Positions 12,830-23,985 of a stretch of DNA of 64,000 nucleotides are shown piece after piece (within the stretch, counting starts at the first letter, position 1; every line of letters begins with the position of its first letter). The position numbers were made by a program, and so were the translations under genes. The notes beneath the pieces are model-generated. The model saw nothing but the letters and a program-made list of their open reading frames with translations. It did no database searches and had not been told where the DNA came from. This DNA comes from Chelydra serpentina (taxonomy: Eukaryota; Chordata; Testudines; Chelydridae). The DNA lies in the NCBI GenBank assembly GCA_037349315.1, contig JBAIAC010000027.1, forward strand, positions 19,081,501 through 19,145,500, given 5' to 3'.

Positions 12830-13214
12830 CCGACACAATGAGTTCTGAACTATATCCGTAATGCTCAGGTTCCTGTGAGGCACGTACTTGGTAAAGGCTT
12901 TCTCAATTTCATCGCTTTTGCAAGCAGGGTTCATCATATAGTCTACAATAATCGTATTTACTTTATTGGTAGGAAACAAATAGTCATTGTCAAAAGCATC
13001 GGGCAGCCCCTTCACAAAATTGATAAAAGGGATATTTACCAAGCAGTTCTTTATACCGAGGTTGCCAGCAACTGTAACACCAAACAATGTTTTCAGGCAT
13101 AACAGACAATGTTCATTTGGCATTTTCCAACACTTTTTTTATAAAGTAACTTTTCCTGCAGTTGCTAGGCCCTGCAAGAATTACAAAAAAGGGGTGTTTC
13201 CATCTTGTATCCAT
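12830..13214 (-). pseudogene. U1: packaging-ATPase-like gene (A32/FtsK type), truncated
   Basis: The frame opens with ATG at 13212-13214, two bases after a TGA that closes one PolB frame (13217-13219). Such tight spacing is typical of compact viral-type genomes. A P-loop follows at about 13146-13175, reading AGPSNCRKSYF, where the usual glycine before Lys-Ser has become arginine. A stop lies about 13 codons further on. The conserved blocks NIVWCYSCWQP (one frame) and FVKGLPDAF, TIIVDYMM and HRNLSITDIVQN (another) follow, the last resembling the Walker B and downstream glutamine region of A32-like ATPases. The C-terminal part is absent, and the next sequence is the third-gene fragment. The gene would have powered genome packaging, but this copy is dead. 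Confidence 0.65.
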
Positions 13215-13216
13215 TT

Positions 13217-16200
13217 TCACAAGCCATAGGGCAGGGTTTTAAACCCTTCTTCGAGGGCTCTTTTCGTAAACTACTTTCTGCATTTTCTTAAGGGTCTTTA
13301 TTTGCCACTGATTTTTGTTCCTTACGATAAAGGGTTGCTTCACCTCAATCTTTTTTGGGGTGTTCTCTCCCAGGTCTGCGCTTTAGTCCAGGACTAGATC
13401 TTTGAAACTGTCAAAGTTGATCTTTTCACAGTTGACTACATTCAGGGTAATCCCTTTGACTTTCATACAGGCTTTTCCTCCCTACAGGTTGTACCTGTAT
13501 GTTTTTGGGCCAGATGACCCAAACTTGTTGTGTTGACCTGGCGGGATCGCGCTTGTTGGGTTCCCTAAATCCCCCAGAGGAGGGTTCCAGTCATCCTTCC
13601 TTTTCACAAATATCACCGAGTCCATGTCATGCTACAGGCCCTGCTCTTGCAGCCTGTCTAGCAGGTTGTATAGTTCTAAGCAGGCGTAAGCTGTGGTGAA
13701 ACCGGCTATGAAGACGTTGGTATTGCCAGAATCCGAGTAGCGGTCTATTGCATGCTTTCAAGACACGCACGCTGTTTCATAGTCGATAAACTCGCATGAT
13801 GAAACCTTGTAATTGGTGGCGGGGAGATAACAGGTACTGAAAGAGTTTGACAGGATCTATCTCGATGCTGGTGTTGAGTAGGTTTGTTCTTCAGCCAAAC
13901 TTACCCCACAGAGAATTTAAAAACAGTTTAGCGATTTGGCGCTTAGTGGGGTTCAATGTGATCTTGTGTTGGCATAAATGCACGTCTTCTTTCTGATAGA
14001 AATCATTAACATGCTTATTTTGTTCATCTGGGCACCAACCAGTTGGTGCCCAGATCTCGTTTCTGACGGAGGTGTAATTTTGTGTACTCTGAAAAGAGTG
14101 TCAGATTTTTCTTCAAAATGCCAGATTTCATAGGGGTTTTTTAGTCACTGCATACCCCTTGGCAATTCTACAGCGTTCAAGTCTACAGTGCACGAAGTCC
14201 CTAGAATGGCCCTCTCCTTGTCAATATGGGTGCACATCTCCCACTGCTCAGTTTCCACACAGGTTCGGCATAATGGGAACATAGAGTGGGGGACAAACTT
14301 AACAGGTAATGCGGCGGAAAAATAGGCCTCGTGGGGGTACACAACTTTTGCAATTCCAAAGTAATTTGCAAGGGGTCCAAATTTGTTGAACTATATTGGG
14401 GTGTCCAATAGGGTATTCTTTGATTTTGTTGACAAAAGGGTACAGGCTGGTGAAATCATAATAGTGGATTTCTTCACCGGGGTTAGGTTTGTAATACAGG
14501 CAGAAAGCATTAGTCCTCTCCCCGCCCTCCCCCCCAAGAAGAGCATCCCTAGGCATGAGAAATCTGCAAGCTCCCTATCTATTTCTATCATCACCTCCCA
14601 CTCATGCTCACAGGGTCCTCACTACAAAACCAAGTCTCTTCAGATAGTCCTTCTTGTAATAAAGAAACCCAGGAGTTGTCCCCGTCATAGGGTTCGATGC
14701 TTTTTCACAATAATAGGTGACACAGCCATGGAAAAACCAGCCGTTAAACAGTCCGTGCATACCCTGTCAATGATGGTGTAACTGTCCCGAAAGTAGGGGC
14801 CTACCTGTAATTCCCTACCCCATAAAGCATGCCGTATCTGTAGATTTTCTTTGAGCGGTATACAACAGCCACTGAATAGATGGGGTCAAATCTCTTTTTT
14901 TGGTCTGATAGTTGGCTGGAGGGAGAAGAGCTACTGTGTTAGGCTGCCAAAACATAAAGTTGTACATAGCAGTGCAGACAGATGCCAGGGTTACGTACCG
15001 GAAAGGATCTATAAACCGTTTTACCTCTGAATTTATCAGGGCCTCCTTCTACAATATCTCCCTTCTGTCACTTTTCATGATCTCTTCTCGTCTCTGTACA
15101 GGATACAGGCCCATCTCAAAATTTTGGCATCGTGCTGACAGTAATACACCAGTTCTTTCTGCAAGTCAAATGTCTCATATCTGTTCCGATGCGAGTCAAG
15201 AAATTCTGCTTTCTCCCTGGACATCATACGGTCAACGCCATAGTGCTGCACCTCGGGCATATGCCCCACATAATTTTGGTGTTCTAAAGTGTTTTTAAAA
15301 AAAATGTGGGAAATACCCTTTGCAACCCTCAAACCCCATCTCCTGTGGAGCTTGCTAAGCTTTATGGGCAAGAAGTTTCAAGTATCTATAAAATGAACAT
15401 TCAGGGCCTTAACTCAGGGTAGTAAACTAATGTGTGTAGAAGTTACCAGTTCTATGCACATCTTCTTTTCCTTCAGTAACTGTCTAATGACGAAGTACGC
15501 ATTGTAACCTTTGGAATTGTGCGCTCTAAACATGTAGTCCTGGAACTTTTTGCCAATAAAGGGCTTAACAAAGGTAGACACTCACTGGTCTTAAATTCCT
15601 AGGATTTTTCCGACTTCAGGGATGTAGCAAAAATGTTATTGGGCACATGCAACCCAGTCTCCGATGTACATTCAAAATCATAAATATACTTTGATTCAGG
15701 CTTTATAATGCTGTCCATAAAACACCGGTGACTACATCACTGGCCCTCAAACCCTGACACTGCTTACAGTACCCCTCCCTTTACACCTGTGCCCCTTGTC
15801 CATGTAAGACCGACACTTATCACACAGTTTTAGACAGGCATTTGACTTGATGTTTGATGCACAGTCGACGTGTCTGTCCAAACACTTTGGACCGACAATA
15901 CAGTCTACAGCTAGGACATCTCAGCTGCTTGTCCAAACTGTGAGCACGTCACACTCAAGCAGAGATGGCGACACCTGCCAGAATGATCGTGACTGTACAC
16001 CGCATGGCAAAACTCACAATTTTTCACACCGAACAACTTTTTCACATCCAGAACCCTATAGTAATGCTCATCGTGCAAGAGGATGAAAAAAGTCTTGGCC
16101 CCCCATTTTAAAATAACCCCACCCGCCTTTCGCCACATACAGCACCAGCTGTATGTTGACTCGTAAATGCTGTTCTAATGCCGCTAAGTCTGAGCATAAT

Positions 16201-16655
16201 CTTTTTTGATCTGTCCACCCCAGTTTCTCATGCAACTTTCTCACCCCGACTAACCATTCTGTCTCTGTAAGTTTACAGTCAGACATGACGGCCAAGTGCC
16301 TACCTGCAAAACACAGATTGGTACCTGGTGCAAATCAGGTCTACTAAACAGTCTCTTTTTCTGGACAATTTGACTACTGAGAATAGAATTTAAAACTCTA
16401 TGGCCACCCCCCAACCATGTTTTTTTTTACAACCATCACAATGCGGTGCAGCGTCCCATCGACATGCATCTCTTACTCTAACAGCTTTGAGGTCTGATTT
16501 TAAGAAATCTTCAGCAGACAGTTCATCCCTAGTTCTTATCAAAAACAAAGGGTTGGTTAAATTATGACTCTCTGAATATAACTGAACGCAATTGTCAGGG
16601 GCTACCCTACTGTAATGTCATTGAGAACTAACTGTATCCCCCCATGTATGGCTTA
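13217..16655 (-). pseudogene. U1: protein-primed family B DNA polymerase (PolB), decayed
   Basis: This is the best-preserved PolB in the window, read 16655 to 13217. The N-terminal region (16.6-16.1 kb) has the block LVGVRKLHEKLGWTDQKRL. A Cys/His-rich segment with ILLHDEHYYRVLDVKKLFGV follows (about 16.05 kb). The exonuclease end has ELVYYCQHDAKILRW (about 15.15 kb), matching the exoIII Y-x3-D pattern. Motif A is intact as YYDFTSLYPFVN at 14437-14466. The Cys-rich FPLCRTCVETEQ lies near 14.26 kb. Motif C is damaged: the family's D-T-D-S reads D-M-D-S near 13620. Frameshifts and stops separate these blocks. PolB would replicate the element by protein priming. This copy also carries a private 30-bp palindrome at 14026-14055. 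Confidence 0.82.
14026..14055. repeat. Perfect 30-bp palindrome inside U1 PolB
   Basis: ATCTGGGCACCAAC, a CA centre, then GTTGGTGCCCAGAT: 14-bp arms without mismatch. U2 and U3 have a non-palindromic sequence at the same place (GCACCAACTGGGGTACCC and close variants). The right arm therefore looks newly made from the left, as in template-switch mutation. Confidence 0.85.
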
Positions 16656-17421
16656 GGCCTAGGCTACACTTGCAGATGTACAGCGCTGTTAGTTAAACCC
16701 GTGTTCGTACAGCTGAGTAGGGAAAGCGCAGTAACTACCACTGACGTGGCTACATTTGCGGCACTTGCAGCTGTATTGGGAGCGGTGCATTATGGGCATT
16801 CAGGTAGCTGCAACGTGCTTTTCAAATCGGGGGGGGGGGGGGTGAGGGGGACTTTGACAGGGAGCGTTTTTGGAAAAAGAGTGGATTTTTGGAATATCCA
16901 CAGAGTGTCAGCTCATTATTTCCACACCTCCACATCCCCTGCCTCTCTCTCAATCACTGAAAGCAAACAGCAGGGGCTTTGTTTGTTTTTAAAGAGCAGA
17001 TAAAAGAGAGGAAACGGAGCCTGTGTTTAGCAGCTTAAAGAACGGAGCTCTGAACTCCAACCCGGAAGTGCCGTTTCAAAACAAAGGCAACTTCGGAAGA
17101 TCATTAACTCCGTTGTTCCTGGGCTACACTGAAAGACAAACGTTGCACCCACTTCGCAGCAGCTGTTATTCCTCTCGGGGAGGTGGAGTACAAGCAGCGC
17201 TGTATCTGAGGAGATGCAGCGCTGTATCTGAGGAGATGCAGCGCTGTATCTGAGGAGATGCAGCGCTGTATCTGAGGAGATGCAGCGCTGTATCTGAGGA
17301 GATGCAGCGCTGTATCTGAGGAGATGCAGCGTTGCACGTGCCTTGCAAGTGTAGCCAGTTAATGAGTTACAGCGCTGCCGGCAGTTTTATTACGCTGTAA
17401 CTTGTAAGTGTAGCCAAGGCC
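16656..17421. mobile_element. Non-autonomous DNA transposon (PIF/Harbinger-like) in U1/U2 joint
   Basis: The ends are GGCCTAGGCTACACTTGCA and, on the opposite strand, GGCCTTGGCTACACTTACA, giving 17 of 19 matching terminal bases. It is flanked by TTA on both sides (16653-16655 and 17422-17424). The other array joints show the uninterrupted sequence GGCTTAGTGTAAGG and so serve as empty sites. A 3-bp TWA duplication is typical of PIF/Harbinger transposition. A CTTAG 5-bp duplication fits equally well because of the local sequence. There is no transposase. The interior contains a 22-bp minisatellite and an internal copy of the end motif GGCTACACTTGCA at 17342-17357. Confidence 0.7.
17196..17327. 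repeat. 22-bp minisatellite, six identical copies
   Basis: Six perfect tandem copies start AGCGCTGTATCTGAGG and end AGATGC, followed by a diverged start AGCGTTGC. Because 22 is not a multiple of three, all frames stay open and give artificial repetitive peptides on the minus strand, which are not genes. The repeated AGCGCTG also occurs near both ends of the host transposon. Confidence 0.95.
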
Positions 17422-17425
17422 TTAG

Positions 17426-17680
17426 TGTAAGGGGCCTACCATCAATCAAACATTGGCCCTGTTCCCTGACCTGTCGGGCCCCACCCACTAGTCACCCTAA
17501 GACTGGCCCCTGGGACATTACTTCTGGGGTCAAGATGGACACATGACTGGAAGCCAGGAGTGTCATGTGACACCTCTAAGCACTCCTCCTATCACCTTCT
17601 ACCAATTGTAGTGGGGTTTTCCCAGAGGACTGTCCCAGGAGCATTAGCTTAATTGTGTGACCTTTTTTCTTTTCCCTGAC
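17426..17680 (-). pseudogene. U2: third-gene fragment
   Basis: Homologue of 12569-12812. The minus strand retains the block corresponding to LIDGRPLTLS beside the joint and the GTCAAGATGGACACATGAC core seen in every unit. It has more stops than U1. The protein identity is unknown. Confidence 0.4.
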
Positions 17681-18030
17681 ACAATGCGTTCTGAACTATA
17701 TCCATAATGCTCAGGTTCCTGTGATGCACGTACTTAGTAAAGGCTTTCTCAATTTCATCATTTTCCTAAGCAGAGTTATCATATAGTCTGATAATCATAT
17801 TTACTTTATTGGTAAGAAACAAACTGTCAGCGTCCAAAGCATCAGGCAGCCCCTTCACAAAATTGATAAAAGGGATATTTACCGAGCAGTTCTTTATACT
17901 GAGGTTGCCAGCAACTGTAACACCAAACAATGTTTTCAGGCATAATAGACCATATTTATTTGGCATTATCCAACACATTTTTTTATAAAGTAACATTTCC
18001 TGCAGTTGCTAGCCCTGCAAGAATTTCAAA
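17681..18030 (-). pseudogene. U2: packaging-ATPase-like fragment, start deleted
   Basis: The minus strand keeps NKYGLLCLKTLFGVTVAGNL, INFVKGLPDALDAD and LTNKVNMII, the same block as in U1. Compared with U1 and U4, about 38 bp that hold the start codon and the residues before the P-loop are missing at about 18028. The C-terminus is cut at the same point as in U1, so that truncation predates the array. Confidence 0.6.
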
Positions 18031-18044
18031 AGCCATAGGGAAGG

Positions 18045-21000
18045 CTTTAAACCCTTCTCCAAGGACCGTCTTAACTACTTTCTGCCTTTTCTGAAGGGTC
18101 TTTGTCTCTGATTTTTGTTCCTTTATGATAGAGTTGCTGCACCTCAATCTTTATTGGGGTGCTCTCTCCCAGGTCTGCGCTATAGTCCTGGACTAGATCT
18201 TTCAAACTGTCAAAGTTGATCTTTTCACAGTTGGCTACGTTCAGGGTAATCCCTTTGACTTTCATACAGGCTTTTCCTCCCTACAGCTTGTACCCGTACA
18301 TTTTCGGGCTGGCTAACACAATCACTGAGTTTGTGTCAATCTGGCGGGATCTCGCTTGTTAGGTCCCCTAAATAATCCCCCAGAGGAGGGTTCCAGTCAT
18401 CCTCCCTTTTCACAAATATCACCTAGTCAGTGTCATGCTACAGGCCCCGTTCTTGCAGCCTGTGTAGCAGGTTGTATAGTTCTAAGCGGGCGTAAGCTGT
18501 GGTGAAACTGGCAATGAAGACGTTGGTATTGCCAGAGTCCGAGTAGCGGTCTATGGCATGCTTTCAAGACACGCATGCTGTTTCGTAGTCGATAAACTTG
18601 CAGGATGAAACCACCTAACTGGGGAAAAACAGGTACTGAAAGTTTGTTAGGGTCTCTCTAGATGCTGGTTTTGGGTAGGCTTGTTCTTCGGCCAGATTTA
18701 CCCTACAGAGAATTTAAAAACAGTTTAGCAATTTGGCGCTTAGCGTGGTTCAACGTGATTTTGTGGTGGCATTAATGCATGCCTTCTTTCTGATAGAAAT
18801 CATTAACATGCTTATTTTGTTCATCTGTGCACCAACTGGGGTACCCTGAAGCCTCTTGTTTCTGATGGAGTCTAATTTTATGTTCTCTGAAAAGAGTGTC
18901 AGATTTGTCTTGAAAATGCCAGATTTCATAAGTGTTTGGGTTTTTTTTTTGTTTTAGTCACTGCGTACCCATTTGCAACGGCTGTGTTCAATTCTACCAT
19001 GCACCAGGTCCCTAGGATGGCCCTCTCCTTGTCAATATGGGTGCACATCTCCCGCTGCTCAGTTTCTGCACAGGTTTGGCATAGTGGGAACATAAGTTTG
19101 CCCCCCACTCTAACAAGTAATGGGAAAGAGATGCCTCATGGGGGTACACTTTTGCAATTCCAAAATAATTTGCAAGGGGTCCAAATTCGTCACGAACTAT
19201 ATTGGGCTGTCCAATAGGGTATTCTTTGGTTTTGTTTATGAAAGGGTACAGGCTGGTGAAATCATAATAGTGGATTTCTTCACCGGGGTTAGGTTTGTAA
19301 TACAGGCGGATAGCGTTAGTCCTCCCCCCAAGAAGAGCATCCCTAAGCACGAGACGCTGAGGCAATTGGGCTTTGTTTAAGAAAGCTCCCTATCTATTTC
19401 TATCATCACCTCCCACTTGTGCCCCCAGAGGGTCCTCACTACATAACCAAGTCTCTTCAGATATAGTCCATCTTGTAATAAAGAAACCCAAGAGTTATTT
19501 CCCGTCCTGGGGTTTATGCTTTTTCAAAACAATAGGTGACACAGCCTTGGAAAAAACACCCATTAAACTCAAAGGCTGTGCATACCCTGTCAACGATGGC
19601 ATCACTGTCTCAAAACTAGGGGCCTACCTGTAATTCCCTACCTCATAAAGCATGCCGTATCTGTAGATTTTCTGAGTGGTATACAACAGCCACTGAATAG
19701 ATGGGGGTCAAATCTTTTTTTTTGGGTCTGATAGTTGGCTGGAGGGAGAAGAGCTACTGTGTTAGGCTGCCAAAACATAAAGCTGTACATAGTTGTGCAG
19801 ACAGATGCCAGGGTTATGTACCGGAAAGGATCTATACACCGTTTTACCTCTGAATTTATCAGGGCCTCTTTCTACAATATCTCCGGTCTGTGATTTTCAT
19901 GGTCTCTTCTTTGTACAGGATACAGGCCCATCTCAAAATTTTGGCATCCTGCTGACAGTAATACACCAGCTCTTTCTGCAAGTCAAACGTCTTGTATCTG
20001 TTGTCCCAATGCCAGTCAAGAAATTCTGCTTTCTCCCGGGGCATCCTGTTGACGTCATAGTGCTCCACCCTGGGCATAGGCCCCACGTAATATTGGCTTT
20101 CTGAAGTGTTAAAAGGGAAATACCCTTTGCAACCTTCAAACCCATCGCCTGTGGGAGCTTGCTACGCTTTATGGGCAAGAAGATTCATGTGTCTACAAAA
20201 TGAATGTTCAGGGCCTTAACTTCCACACACATTAGTTTACTACCCTGAGTTATCTGTTCTATGCACATCTTTTCCTTCAGTAACTGTCCAACGATGAAGT
20301 ACACATTGAAACCTTTGGTATTGTGTGCTATAAACGTGTAGTCGTAGTCCTGGATTTTTTTTTGCCAATATAGGGCTTACTAAAACTAGACAGTCACCGC
20401 CCTTAAATTCCTAGGATTTTTCCGGTTTTTGGGATGTAGCAAAATGTATTTGGGCACATGCAACCCAGTCTCCTGTGTACATTCAAAATAGTAAAAAATA
20501 GACTTTCTGATTATTCGGGCTTTCTAATGCTGTCCGTAAAACACAGGTGGCTGTCTACATCACCAGTGGTCAAACTCTAACGCTGCTTGCAGTACCTCCC
20601 TTTACACCTCTGCCCCTTGTCCACGTAAGACCGACACTTATCACACAGTTTAGACAAGTATTCGACTTGTTTTTTCGATGCACAGTTGATGTCTGTCTAA
20701 ACACTCTTTGGACCAACAATACAGTCTACAGCTTGGACACCTCAACTACACACCCACCCTGTCCGAGCACCTCACACTCAAAATGGCAACGACACCTGCC
20801 GGAGTGGTTGTGACTGTACGCCATGTGGCAAAACTCTCTCAATTTTTCATGCTGTACAACTTTTTTCATCCTATTGCACAATGAGCATTACTATGGGGTT
20901 CTGGATGTGAAAGTCTTGGGGTACACCGGGCCCCCTGTTTTAAAATAACCCCACCTGCCTTTCGCTGCATACAGCCCCAGCTGTATATTGACTCGTAAAT

Positions 21001-21470
21001 GCTGTTCTAACACCGCTCTCTCGGCATAATATTTTTTGATCTGTCCACCCCAGTTTCTCATGCAACTTTCTCGCCTCGACTAACAATTCCGCGTCTGTAG
21101 GTTTACGTCGGACATGACAGCCAAGAGCCCACCTGCAAAACACAGATTGGTACCGGTGTAAGTCAGGTCCACTAAACACTGTCTCTTTTTTTATGGGCGC
21201 TTTGATTCCTGAGAATAGAATTTAAAACTACGGCCACCCCCAACCGTCACAATGTGGTGCAACGTCCCATCAACATGCATCTCTGTTACTCCGTAACAGC
21301 TTTGAGTTCTGATTTAAGAAATCTTCAGCAGACAGTTCATCCCTAGTTCTTATCAAAACAAAGGGTTGGTTAAATTACAACTCTCTGAATATAACTGAAC
21401 GCAATCGTCAGGGGCTACCCTACTGTTAATGTCATTGAGAACTAACTGTATCCCCCTGTGTATGGCTTAG
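18045..21470 (-). pseudogene. U2: protein-primed PolB, decayed
   Basis: Homologue of the U1 polymerase. The C-terminal block MKVKGITLNVANCEKINFDS lies at 18206-18265. Motif A is intact as YYDFTSLYPFIN near 19250. The Cys-rich FPLCQTCAETEQ lies near 19.07 kb. The exonuclease end ELVYYCQQDAKILRW lies near 19.96 kb, and the N-terminal LHEKLGWTDQKIL near 21.04 kb. Motif C reads D-T-D followed by a stop (18423-18434), so this unit lost the catalytic region by a nonsense change. Numerous frameshifts are present. Confidence 0.8.
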
Positions 21471-21739
21471 TGTAAGGGGCCTACCATCAATCAAACATTG
21501 GCCCTGTTCCCTGACCTGTCGGGCCCCACCCACTTGTCACCCTAAGACTGACCCCTGGGGCATTACTTCTGGGGTCAAGATGGACACATGACTGGAAGCC
21601 AGGAGTGTCATATGACACCTCTAAGCACTCCTATCACCTTCTACCAATTGTAGCGGGTTTTGCCCCTAGAGGACTGTCCCAACAGCATTAGGTTAATCTT
21701 GTGACTTTTTTTCCCTGACAAAATGCGTTCTGACCTATA
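21471..21739 (-). pseudogene. U3: third-gene fragment and ATPase stub
   Basis: The same joint and third-gene block as in U1 and U2, ending in a few codons of the ATPase (the region around the conserved VQN). The rest of the ATPase has been lost and is replaced by a Penelope-like tail at 21740. Confidence 0.4.
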
Positions 21740-22050
21740 GAAGTGACAAAGTTCTGTGGCATCTTAGACTAAAAGACGTATTGGAGCATAAGCTTTCATG
21801 GGTGAATATCCATTTCTTCAGATGCATGCAGTGGAAATGTCCAGGGGCAGGTATAAATATTCAGGGAAGAGTCAGGCTAGAGATAACGAGGTTAGTTCAA
21901 TCAGGGAGGATGAGGCCCTGTTCTAGAGGTTGAGGTGTGAAAACCAAGGGAGTAGAAACTGCTTTTGTAGTTGGCTAACCATTCATAGTCTTTGTTTAAT
22001 CCTGAACTTATGGTGTCAAATTAGCAAATGAACTGAAGCTCAGCAGCCTT
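21740..22050 (-). mobile_element. Penelope-like tail replacing the U3 ATPase
   Basis: It contains GCATAAGCTTTCATGGGTGA and CTTCAGATGCATGCAGTGG, followed by sequence homologous to 9300-9560, including the end of the GIY-YIG reading frame. It sits where about 350 bp of ATPase lie in U2. The insertion therefore came with, or was followed by, a deletion of the target. Confidence 0.75.
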
Positions 22051-23985
22051 TCTCCGAGGACCCTCTTATTGTAAACTACTTTCAGTATTTTCTGAAGGGT
22101 CTTGGTCACCATTTGCCACTGATTTTTGTTCCTTACAAGAGAGGGTTGCTGCACCTCCATTTTTTGTGGGGTGCTCTCTAGTCCTGGACGAGATCTTTCA
22201 AACTGTCAAAGTTGATCTTTTCACAGTTGGCTACGTTCAGGGTAATCCCTTTGACTTTCATACAGGCTTTTCCTCCCTACAGCTTGTACCTGTACATTTT
22301 CGGGCTGGCTAACACAATCACTGAGTTTGTGTCAATCTGGCGGGATCTCGCTTGTTAGGTCCCCTAAATAATCCCCCAGAGGAGGGTTCCAGTCATCCTC
22401 CCTTTTCACAAATATCACCGAGTCAGTCTTGTGCTACAGGCATTGCTCTTGCAGCCTGTCTAGCAGGTTGTATAGTTCTAAGCGGGCGTAAGCTGTGGTG
22501 AAACAGGCTACGAAGACGTTGGTATTGCCAGAGTCCGAGTAGCGGTCTATGGCATGCTTTCAAGACACACACGCTCTTCATAGTCGATAAACCTGCAGGA
22601 TGAAACCTCCTAACTGGGGGAAAAGAGTTACTGAAAGAGTTTTAGGGTCTCTCTTGATGCTGGTATTGGGTAGGCTTGTTCTTCGGCCAGATTTACCCTA
22701 CAGAGAATTTAAAAACAGTTTAGCAATTTGGCGCTTAGCGGGGTTCAACGTGATCTTGTGGTGGCATAAATGCATGCCTTCTTTCTGATAGGAATCATTA
22801 ACATGCTTATTTTGTTCATCTTGGCACCAACTGGCGTACCCTGAAGCCTCTTGTTTCTGACGGAGGTGTAATTTTATGTACTCTGAAAAGTGTGTCAGAT
22901 TTTTCTTCAAAATGCCAGATTTCATAGGTTTTTTTTAATCACTGCATACCCCTTCTCAATGGCCGGATTGAATTCCACCATGCATCAAATCCCCAGGATG
23001 GCCCTCTTCTTGTCAATATGGGTGCACATCTCCCACTGCTCCGTTTCCACACAGGTTCGGCATAGTGGGAACATAGAGTGGGGGACTAACTTAACAGGTA
23101 ATGTGGGGGGAAAAGAAGCCTTGTGGGGATACACTTTAACTTTTGTAATTCCAAAGTAATTTGCGAGGGGTCCAAATTTGTCATGAACTATATTGGGGTG
23201 TCCAATAGGGTATTCTTTGGTTTCGTTTACGAAAGGGTACGGGCTGGTGAAATCATAATAGTGGATTTCTTCACCGGGGTTAGGTTCGTAATACAGGCAG
23301 AAAGCGTTAGTCCTCTCCCCGCCCTCCCCCCCAAGAAGAGCATCCCTAGGCACGAGAAATCTGCAAGCTCCCTATCTATTTCTAGCATCACCTCCCACTC
23401 ATGCTCAGAGGGTCCTCACTACATAACCAAATATCTTCAGATATAGTCCGTCTTGTATTAAAGAAACCCAAGAGTTGTCCCCGTCATAGGGTTTGATGCT
23501 TTTTTTCCACAATAATAGGTGACACAGCCGTGGAAAAACCAGCCGTTAAACAGTCTGTGCGTACTCTGTCAGTATAAAACAGCCACTGAATAGATGGGGT
23601 CAAATCTCTTTTTTTTTTTTTTGGTCTGTGATAGTTGGCTGGAGGGAGAAGCGCTACCGTGTTAGGCTGCCAAAACATAACGCTGAACATAGCAGTGCAG
23701 ACAGATGCCAGGGTTATGTACCAGAAAGGATCTATACACCGTTTTACCTCTGAATTTATCAGGGCCTCTTTCTACAATATCTCCCGTCTGTCATTTTCAT
23801 GGTATCGTCTCTGTATAGGATACAGGCCCATCTCAGAATTTTGGCATCCTGCTGACAGTAATATGCCAGCTCTTTCTGCAAGTCAAATGTCTCGTATCTG
23901 TTGTTCCAATGCTAGTCAAGAAATTCTACTTTCTCCTGGGGCATCCTGTTGTCGACATCATAGTGCTCCGCCCTGGGCATAGGCC

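Noticed and set aside
17104..17348. Minus-strand ORFs with repeated ISSDTALHLL peptides
   Set aside because: They are translations of the 22-bp minisatellite, open in all frames because the unit lacks stops. There is no evidence for a protein.
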